From Stenotrophomonas sp. ESTM1D_MKCIP4_1 (GTDB lineage Bacteria; Pseudomonadota; Gammaproteobacteria; Xanthomonadales; Xanthomonadaceae), in assembly GCF_003086895.1 (NCBI RefSeq), contig NZ_CP026004.1, positions 3,074,731 to 3,138,730 on the forward strand: DNA of 64,000 nucleotides. The letters run 5' to 3'. Position numbers and translations under genes: made by a program. Under the pieces are notes generated by a model that did no database searches, was not told where the DNA came from, and saw only the letters and a list, made by a program, of their open reading frames with translations. Below, one piece after another: positions 57,953 to 64,000 of this stretch; the stretch's first letter is position 1; the number at the start of each line of letters is the position of its first letter.

Positions 57953-59239
57953 TCAGCCGGGGCGCGAGGCGCCGAAGTCGAGGGTGGCCAGGGTGCCGCG
58001 CGGCTGCACGGGCTGCAGCTGCAGGGTCCAGCCGAGGTGTTCGCACAGGCGGGCGATCAGGTCCAGGCCGATACCGCCGCGGTCGGCGCGTTCACCCCGG
58101 GCCATGCGGGCATGGATGGCCGCGATTTCCTCCGGGGCCATGCCATGACCGGGATCCTGCAGGGTCAGCACGGCCTGCGCGCTCAACCGCAGCTCGATGT
58201 GGCCACGGCCACTGTTCTCGATGGCATTGCGCAGCAGGTTGCCGATGGCGGCCTGCACCACCGCCAGTGGTGCCACGATATCCACCGTCGCCGCCTGGAT
58301 GCCGATGCTCAGGTCTTTGTCACCCAGCAGGTGGCGGTGATCGTCGACGATTTCCGGCAGCAGCTGTTCCAGCGCGATCCGCTCGGCGCGCGCGGCCAGC
58401 CGTGCAGGGTCGCGGGCCAGTACCAGCAGCAGCTCGATCAGCTGCTCCACACCCTGCGCCGTGCGCAGCACGCGCTGCATCTGCTGGTGCGCACGCTCGG
58501 GCAGCCCCGGCTGTTCCAGCGCCAGTTCGGCCGCCCCGGTGATCACCGCGATCGGCGTGCGCAGCTCGTGGCTGGCGGTACTGATGAACACCCGCTCACG
58601 CTCGACGAACTGTTCGTTGCGGTCCAGATAATCGTTGAGCGCGTCGGCAATCGTGTGCAGTTCGGAACTGCCACGGGGATCGACGTCGATGCGCTGTCCC
58701 TGTTCGCCGGGCCGCAATGCGCCGATGTGCTGGGCCAGCAGGCTGAGCGGGCGCACCACCCGTTCCATGCCGAAGGACGCCATCAGCACGGTGACGAACA
58801 CCATGATGATGCCGGCCAGCATCACCCAGCGCGTCGCGAACTGTTCCAGGTCGTGGAAATCGGTGATGTCCAGGGCGAGCGCTACCCGCCCCAGCGCGGT
58901 GGTATCGCGCACCATCACCGCCGTCTCGCGCTCGCCGACCATGACTCCGTCATGCAGCCCGGGGTGCAGCGCGCGCAGGGTCGCAGGCATGTTCGCTTCC
59001 TCGAAGCGGTACAGGCTGAGGGTGTCCGAATCCTGCCAGTGGTACTGCGGGTCGTGCTCGGCGTGCTCGATGATGCTGTCCAGTTCGGAATTGAGCAGCG
59101 CGCGCCACGCGGCGTGCTCTGCATGTTCGTGCACGTAGTTGCCCACGCTGAACACCGCCAGCGAGATCAGCGCCAGGTACCCCAGCAGCCACACCAGCAC
59201 GCGCCGGTACAGCGGGCCCGGTTTACGCGGTCTCTTCAT
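57953..59239 (-). CDS. Sensor histidine kinase
   Basis: A 428-residue HisKA/HATPase kinase. Membrane helices at about 12-34 and 138-157 flank a periplasmic sensor of roughly 100 residues; a HAMP domain covers about 158-212. The phosphoacceptor is H224 (STASHELRTP). ATP-binding motifs are the N box (LLRNAIENS), G1 (LQDPGHGM) and G2 (GGIGLDLIARL). Start at 59239 (MKRPRKPG) preferred. It overlaps the response regulator by 17 bases. Context suggests it controls the divergent envelope-modification operon, like PmrB-type kinases; the signal is unknown. Confidence 0.88.
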   Translation of the reverse strand: MKRPRKPGPLYRRVLVWLLGYLALISLAVFSVGNYVHEHAEHAAWRALLNSELDSIIEHAEHDPQYHWQDSDTLSLYRFEEANMPATLRALHPGLHDGVMVGERETAVMVRDTTALGRVALALDITDFHDLEQFATRWVMLAGIIMVFVTVLMASFGMERVVRPLSLLAQHIGALRPGEQGQRIDVDPRGSSELHTIADALNDYLDRNEQFVERERVFISTASHELRTPIAVITGAAELALEQPGLPERAHQQMQRVLRTAQGVEQLIELLLVLARDPARLAARAERIALEQLLPEIVDDHRHLLGDKDLSIGIQAATVDIVAPLAVVQAAIGNLLRNAIENSGRGHIELRLSAQAVLTLQDPGHGMAPEEIAAIHARMARGERADRGGIGLDLIARLCEHLGWTLQLQPVQPRGTLATLDFGASRPG

Positions 59240-59933
59240 CGGTTCCACTGCCTGCACTGCCGCTGGCCGCCAACCGGTAGCCCACGCGCGGCAGGGTATG
59301 GATCAGCTTGTCGTTGAAGGGGCCATCCACGCTGCGGCGCAGTTCGTAGACGTGTGAACGCAGCAGGTCGCCATCCGGCGGCTCGTCGCCCCACAGGGCG
59401 AATTCCAGCTGCTGGCGGGTCACCGCGCCGGGGCTGGCCCGCATCAGCACCTCCAGCAGCTTGCGGCAGGCCGGGTACAGGTGCAGCGCCTGGCCGCCAC
59501 GCTGGGCTTCCAGGGTGGCCAGGTCCAGCACCAGGTCGGCCACCTGCAGGCGCTTGCGCGGGTTGCGCCCTTGTGCGCGCAGCAGCAGAGCCTCCAGCCG
59601 CACCTCCAGTTCGGGCAGGGCGAAGGGCTTGGTCAGGTAGTCATCGGCGCCGGCACGGAACCCGGCAATCTTGTCCGGCAGCTCGTCGCGGGCGGTCAGC
59701 ATGATCACCGGCACTTCCGAGCCCTGCTCCGCACGCAGGCGGCGCAGCACTTCCGGCCCCTCCATACGCGGCAGCATCCAGTCCAGAATGACCGCGTCAT
59801 AGGGGTGGCTGGCGGCCAGGTGCAGGCCGGTGATGCCATCGGGGGCCACGTCCAGCACGTGCCCGCGCGACTCGAAATAGTCGAACAGGTTGGCCACCAG
59901 CTGGCGGTTGTCCTCGATCACCAACAAGCGCAT
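59223..59933 (-). CDS. OmpR/PhoB-family response regulator
   Basis: A 236-residue regulator. The receiver has the acidic pair E7-D8, phospho-acceptor D51 (VILDWMLPRMEGP) and K102 (DYLTKPFALPELE). The C-terminal winged helix (about 130-230) has LHLYPACRKLLEVLMRASPGAV and the wing RVGYRLAA. A longer start at 59963 (MVRISVDL) is possible. It is first of a two-gene operon with the histidine kinase and divergent, 105 bases away, from the GT39-PAP2-eptA genes. Confidence 0.9.
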   Translation of the reverse strand: MRLLVIEDNRQLVANLFDYFESRGHVLDVAPDGITGLHLAASHPYDAVILDWMLPRMEGPEVLRRLRAEQGSEVPVIMLTARDELPDKIAGFRAGADDYLTKPFALPELEVRLEALLLRAQGRNPRKRLQVADLVLDLATLEAQRGGQALHLYPACRKLLEVLMRASPGAVTRQQLEFALWGDEPPDGDLLRSHVYELRRSVDGPFNDKLIHTLPRVGYRLAASGSAGSGTDEETA

Positions 59934-60038
59934 GCGCGGAAGGTCCACGGAAATTCGTACCATGGTAGCGCTGAGCATGTCGGAATGCGGTCGTCCCGCG
60001 CCCGCCTCCGACGCCGTTCCCACCTGTCCCCTTCCACA

Positions 60039-61769
60039 ATGTCCGTTTTCATCCCGGAGCCCGCCGTGCCCGTAGCCCTGCCCCGCCGCTGGTTCCTGCC
60101 CCTGTTGTGGCTGCTGATGATCGTCTCGCTGGGGGCGGGCATCGGCATGCGCCAGCCGCAGCCGCCGGATGAACCCCGCTTCGTGCTGGCCGCGCGCACC
60201 ATGGTCGAAAGCGGGCAGTGGCTGCTGCCCCACCGCGGCAGCGAGCTCTACGCGGAAAAGCCGCCGGTCTTCATGTGGCTGCAGGCGGTGGCGCACCAGG
60301 TGGTCGGCAGCTGGCAATGGTCCTTCCTGCTGCCTTCCCTGCTGGCCGCCCTGCTGAGCCTGTGGCTGGTGTCCGACCTTGCCCGCCGGCTGTGGTCGCC
60401 ACGGCATTCGCTGTACGCGATGGCGGCGCTGTTCTGCACGCTGCAGTTCGGCCTGATGGCCAAGCGCGCGCAGATCGACATGGTGCTGGTGGGGATGACC
60501 ACCGTGGCCCTGTGGGGCCTGCTGCGCCACCTGGGTGAACGCCGCAATCTGCCAGCGCTGTGGCTGGCCGGCTTCGCTGCCGGCCTGGGCACGGTCACCA
60601 AGGGCGTGGGCTTCCTGCCGGTGCTGATGGTGTTGCCGTGGTTCGGCTGGTGGCTGTACCAGCGCCGCCGCGGGCAGGCCATGCCCGGCCCGCACCCGGC
60701 CACCCTGCTGTGGCTGCTGCCGGCCTTCCTGCTGGGCGTGGCGGTGTGGCTGGCGCCACTGGGCTGGGCCCTGCTGCACGAGCCCAGTGCATCGCTGCAG
60801 TCCTACGCGCACGAACTGCTGTTCAAGCAGACCGGCACCCGCTACGCCAACGCCTGGCACCACCGGCAGCCGGCCTGGTACTACCTGCAGGTGATCCTCA
60901 CCCTGTGGCTGCCCGGCAGCCTGCTGCTGCCGCTGCTGTTCAAGCCGTGGTGGCGCCGCCTGCGCCGTGGTGACCGCCGGCAGTGGCTGCTGCTGGGCTG
61001 GGCGCTGCTGGTGCTGCTGTTCTTCACCGCCAGCCCGGGCAAGCGCGAGGTGTACGTGCTGCCGATGCTGCCGGCGATGGCGCTGGCCGTGGCCCCGCTG
61101 CTGCCGGGCCTGCTGCGCCGCCTGTGCGTGCGCCGTTACCTGTTCGGCTACAGCCTGCTGCTGATGCTGGCCACCGGCACGCTCGGGGTGATGATGATGA
61201 CCGACAGCCACTGGGCACAGGCGCAGCTGGCACGGCGGGCGATGCCGGATTCGCTGCTGCCGGTGCTGGGCAATGGCCTGCTGGTCTTCGCCATTGCCGT
61301 GGCCACGCTGGCGGTCTGGCTGCGCGTGCGCCGTGCGGCCACGCTGGTGCTGCTCACCCACGGCCTGCTGTGGATGCTGTACGGGCTGCTGCTGATGCCG
61401 ACGCTGGACCCCTACGCGTCGGCCTCAGCGCTGATGCACCGGGTCGGCCAGCGGATCGGACCGGATGCCGAACTGGCCTTGGTGGCCTGGCGCGAACAGA
61501 ACCTGCTGCAGGCCGACCGCCCGGTGCGCGAATTCGGCTTCAAGCGTCCCTGGGCCGAGCAGTGGCACGATGCCGGCCCCTGGCTGGCGCAGGCCCCGGA
61601 AAAACGCTGGGTGCTGGTGCTGGACAAGGCGATGAGCCCCTGTGTGGATCCGGCGCAGGTGATCGACATCGGCATGGCCAACCGCAACCGGTGGCAGCTG
61701 CTGCCGGGCAGTGCCTGGGATGCAAGCTGCCATGCCGAACGTGCGGGTGCATCGGAAGAAGAAGACTGA
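60039..61769 (+). CDS. GT39/ArnT-like membrane glycosyltransferase
   Basis: A 576-residue polytopic glycosyltransferase of the ArnT/PMT (GT83/GT39) clan. The first periplasmic loop has the catalytic-type acidic motif PPDEPRF (about 41-47), then YAEKPPVFMWLQAVAHQVVG with the conserved KPP, and about 11-12 membrane helices follow. ArnT adds L-Ara4N to lipid A; here no arn pathway genes are near, so another sugar donor and acceptor is possible. It opens an operon with PAP2 and EptA genes. The start is the ATG at 60039; the frame is open upstream only antisense to the regulator gene. Confidence 0.85.
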   Translation: MSVFIPEPAVPVALPRRWFLPLLWLLMIVSLGAGIGMRQPQPPDEPRFVLAARTMVESGQWLLPHRGSELYAEKPPVFMWLQAVAHQVVGSWQWSFLLPSLLAALLSLWLVSDLARRLWSPRHSLYAMAALFCTLQFGLMAKRAQIDMVLVGMTTVALWGLLRHLGERRNLPALWLAGFAAGLGTVTKGVGFLPVLMVLPWFGWWLYQRRRGQAMPGPHPATLLWLLPAFLLGVAVWLAPLGWALLHEPSASLQSYAHELLFKQTGTRYANAWHHRQPAWYYLQVILTLWLPGSLLLPLLFKPWWRRLRRGDRRQWLLLGWALLVLLFFTASPGKREVYVLPMLPAMALAVAPLLPGLLRRLCVRRYLFGYSLLLMLATGTLGVMMMTDSHWAQAQLARRAMPDSLLPVLGNGLLVFAIAVATLAVWLRVRRAATLVLLTHGLLWMLYGLLLMPTLDPYASASALMHRVGQRIGPDAELALVAWREQNLLQADRPVREFGFKRPWAEQWHDAGPWLAQAPEKRWVLVLDKAMSPCVDPAQVIDIGMANRNRWQLLPGSAWDASCHAERAGASEEED

Positions 61770-61865
61770 ACCCTGGCCCGCGCCGGGGCCGCATTAACCC
61801 GGCGCGAACAGATGTACGACCCTTCTCCGACATGCAGGTGACGAGCATGGCCGCGGATTCCTGCC

Positions 61866-62648
61866 ATGGCCCCTTGCCGCATGCCCGCCCGTCCCCTTGC
61901 TCCGGCCTCTGCCCTCACCCCTTCCTGGCGCGCGTCACGCTTCGCGCTGACGCACCTGCTGCTGCCCGTGGCCATCGGCCTTCCACTGTTCATCCTGCTG
62001 ATGGGCTTCGGCGGCGACCAGTGGCTGGCCGATCACCTGTTCCGGCTGGAAGGGGGCCACTGGGCACTGCAGGACGCGTGGCTGACCCGCGCCGTCGTGC
62101 ACAAAGGCGGCAAGTGGCTGAGCACGGCTGCCGCACTGGTGGCGATCCTGCTGTGCTTCCACCACTGGCGCCGTGGCCGTGACCGCACCCTGCGCTGGGC
62201 GCTGCTGTACGTGGTGGTGGCCATGGCGCTGGGCACCGGGGTGATTTCGCTGCTCAAGGCCCTGGTGCCGATGGATTGCCCGTGGGACCTGCTGCGCTAC
62301 GGGGGCCATGAGCCTTTCATCGGCCTGCTGGCCAACCGCCCCGAAGGCATGCCCGCACGCGCCTGCTTCCCGGCCGGCCATGCCAGCGCCGGCTATGCGT
62401 GGCTGTGCCTGTACTTCTTCGCCCTGCTCTGGCGCCCGGCATGGCGCTGGGTGGGGCTGTGGATCGGCCTCGGCAGCGGCCTGGTGTTCGGCATCAGCCA
62501 GCAGCTGCGCGGTGCCCATTTTCTTTCGCACGACGTCGCCACGGCCTTGATATGTTGGCTGCTGTCGCTGGCCCTGTTCCTGATCACCGAACGGTTGCTG
62601 GCCCGGCGCACGCTGGAACGTCCGACCCGCCAGGAGGCACGTGCATGA
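61866..62648 (+). CDS. PAP2 family membrane phosphatase
   Basis: A 260-residue membrane phosphatase with six helices. The catalytic site is seen as motif 1 KALVPMDCPWD (131-141), motif 2 PAGHAS (169-174) and motif 3 GAHFLSHD (about 212-219). Such enzymes dephosphorylate undecaprenyl pyrophosphate, phosphatidylglycerol phosphate or lipid A (LpxE/LpxT types). Its stop overlaps the start of the EptA gene (ATGA). The start may be 61866 or the ATG at 61881. It probably works on lipid carriers or lipid A in the operon. Confidence 0.87.
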   Translation: MAPCRMPARPLAPASALTPSWRASRFALTHLLLPVAIGLPLFILLMGFGGDQWLADHLFRLEGGHWALQDAWLTRAVVHKGGKWLSTAAALVAILLCFHHWRRGRDRTLRWALLYVVVAMALGTGVISLLKALVPMDCPWDLLRYGGHEPFIGLLANRPEGMPARACFPAGHASAGYAWLCLYFFALLWRPAWRWVGLWIGLGSGLVFGISQQLRGAHFLSHDVATALICWLLSLALFLITERLLARRTLERPTRQEARA

Positions 62649-64000
62649 ATGCATCGGTCCAACGTTCGTTCCGCCTGCCGGCGCTGGCCAGCCTTCGCCG
62701 CTGGCGCCCGCAGCTGTCCACCGAAGCGCTGATCGCGCTGACTAGCCTGTTCTTCGCCGTCGCCGGCAACGGCCTGTTCTGGCACAGCGCCATGGCCAGC
62801 CATCCCGGCAGCCTGCGCTACGCCGTGTCACTTCTGTCGCTGCTGCTGGGCGCGCACGGGCTGCTGCTGGGCCTGGTGGTGTGGCGCTGGAATGCCAAGG
62901 TGGTGACCAGCGTGCTGCTGCTGGTGACCGCCTTCGCGGCGCACTACATGAGCCAGTTCCACATCTATCTGGATGCGGACATGCTGCGCAATGTGCTGGC
63001 GACGGACCCCAAGGAAAGCCGCGAACTGATGACGCCCGCGCTGATCTGGCCGGTGCTGCTGCTGGCGGTGCTGCCGATGGTGCTGCTGTGGCGGGTGGAA
63101 CTGCGCCGCCGCAGCTGGGGCCGTACGCTGCTGTGGCGTCTGGCCTTCCTGCTGGTGGCAGCCGCCACCGCACTGGGCGGGGCGCTGGTCTCGTTCCAGG
63201 ATGTGTCGGCGCTGATGCGCAACCAGCGCGAAGTGCGCTACCTGGCCACCCCGGCCAACGTGCTGCTGGGCATGCCGCGGGCCCTGCGCAGCGAGAATCC
63301 GGTGCAGCATGCGCCGAAGCTGCCGATCGGCACCGATGCCAAGGCCACGCCGCGTGCGCCGACCAGCAAGCCACGGTTGCTGGTCATCGTGATGGGCGAA
63401 ACCGTGCGTGCCCAGGACTGGGGCCTCAACGGCGGGCGCAACACCACCCCGGAACTGGCGCAGGCACCGGTGATCAATTTCCCGGACATGCATTCGTGCG
63501 GCACCAGCACCGAGGTCTCACTGCCCTGCCTGTTCTCGCCGTGGGGACGGCATGACTACAACGAAAAGAAGATCCGTGCACATCAGTCGCTGCTGCATGT
63601 GCTGAACCGTGCGGGCGTCACGCCGCTGTGGCGCGACAACCAGTCCGGCTGCAAGGGCGTATGCGAGGGCCTGGACTTCCAGTCGCTGTCCGACGCGACC
63701 ACGCCGGGGCTGTGCGCCGATGGGCGCTGCATGGATGAGATCCTGCTGCAGGATCTGGCGGCGCAGGTACGTGCCAGGCCGGGCGACCGGGTGGTGGTGC
63801 TGCACCAGCTGGGCAACCACGGCCCGGCCTACTTCGAGCGCTACCCGGCCGCCTTCGCCCGCTTCAAGCCGACCTGCGATACGCGTGACATCGGCCGCTG
63901 CTCGCGCGAGGAGATCACCAACAGCTACGACAATGCGGTGCTCTACACCGACCACTTCCTGAGCAGGACGATCGGCACGCTGCAGGGTCTGCAGGATTAC
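62645..64000 (+). CDS. eptA: EptA-type lipid A phosphoethanolamine transferase (partial, C-terminus outside window)
   Basis: The first 452 residues are present and in frame to the window edge. Five N-terminal membrane helices (up to about residue 190) precede the sulfatase-fold periplasmic domain. The metal ligand is E252 (VIVMGETVRAQDWG), and the nucleophile T289 is in SCGTSTEVSLPC. Later conserved parts are FSPWGRHDYNEKK and HQLGNHGPAYFERYP. Cysteines follow the EptA/MCR pattern. It transfers phosphoethanolamine to lipid A in the periplasm, lowering negative charge and polymyxin binding. It is coupled to the PAP2 gene. Confidence 0.92.
   Translation, partial: MNASVQRSFRLPALASLRRWRPQLSTEALIALTSLFFAVAGNGLFWHSAMASHPGSLRYAVSLLSLLLGAHGLLLGLVVWRWNAKVVTSVLLLVTAFAAHYMSQFHIYLDADMLRNVLATDPKESRELMTPALIWPVLLLAVLPMVLLWRVELRRRSWGRTLLWRLAFLLVAAATALGGALVSFQDVSALMRNQREVRYLATPANVLLGMPRALRSENPVQHAPKLPIGTDAKATPRAPTSKPRLLVIVMGETVRAQDWGLNGGRNTTPELAQAPVINFPDMHSCGTSTEVSLPCLFSPWGRHDYNEKKIRAHQSLLHVLNRAGVTPLWRDNQSGCKGVCEGLDFQSLSDATTPGLCADGRCMDEILLQDLAAQVRARPGDRVVVLHQLGNHGPAYFERYPAAFARFKPTCDTRDIGRCSREEITNSYDNAVLYTDHFLSRTIGTLQGLQDY

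Noticed and set aside
1..64000. tRNA, rRNA, prophage, integrase or insertion sequence
   Set aside because: I looked for tRNA cloverleaf ends, rRNA motifs, transposase or integrase protein signatures and direct-repeat attachment sites and found none that hold up.

Overview
The window is ordinary chromosome from a high-GC gammaproteobacterium of the Xanthomonadaceae, most likely Stenotrophomonas (S. maltophilia group). The case rests on three things: the rpoE-rseA-degP / lepA-lepB-DUF4845-rnc-era-recO block, the protein sequences themselves, and above all the many intergenic GTAG-headed hairpins of the SMAG (Stenotrophomonas GTAG) REP-like class. I see no rRNA, tRNA, prophage, transposase or CRISPR array. 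Almost all sequence is coding; the intergenic DNA is where the unusual structure lies.

Layout. 1-9.8 kb: a DUF998 membrane protein (cut by the left edge), an oxidoreductase-like small protein, an HD hydrolase, a transglutaminase/TPR protein, YjdM, a YegD-like Hsp70, a YkgJ cysteine-cluster protein, an ECF sigma / anti-sigma / DUF4097 operon, a short MscS channel, YbiI and a DUF2058 protein. 9.9-20.6 kb: a YgjP-like peptidase, a degenerate pseudouridine synthase, a cardiolipin-synthase-type phospholipase D, an HDOD protein, leucine dehydrogenase, a lipoprotein subtilase autotransporter, acetyl-CoA acetyltransferase and two tandem alanine-rich lipoproteins. 20.9-28.3 kb: aidB divergent from a four-gene DNA repair operon (MBL exonuclease, ATP-dependent ligase, Lhr-type helicase, PdeM). 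28.4-37.2 kb: an FAD monooxygenase, a cold-shock protein, purine salvage (MTI phosphorylase, Hpt), NagZ, a FrnE-like DsbA protein, a CYTH protein, RlmD and a REC-Hpt phosphorelay protein. 37.5-46.2 kb: the minus-strand sigma-E and translation/secretion/RNA-processing block. 46.4-57.5 kb: a FadJ-type beta-oxidation enzyme, two pirins, CstA-YbdD, a DUF3103-like secreted protein, a DUF819 membrane protein and a VOC protein. 57.9-64 kb: a two-component system divergent from an envelope-modification operon (GT39 glycosyltransferase, PAP2 phosphatase, EptA-type phosphoethanolamine transferase, cut by the right edge).

Functional themes: envelope stress (RpoE/RseA/DegP with a near-consensus sigma-E promoter ahead of rpoE, and a second ECF/anti-sigma module), lipid A and phospholipid remodelling, and DNA damage repair.

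The least explained material is the repeat landscape: (i) about 105-bp hairpins that keep a constant core while both arms change together from copy to copy (four copies, two core subtypes); (ii) a mosaic module of palindrome + TCGATATCTGACAGA spacer + SMAG at three loci; (iii) an 88-bp tandem SMAG-dimer array between a VOC gene and a sensor kinase; (iv) a 16-bp array of SMAG half-units; (v) two 39-bp perfect inverted copies ahead of the phospholipase D gene.
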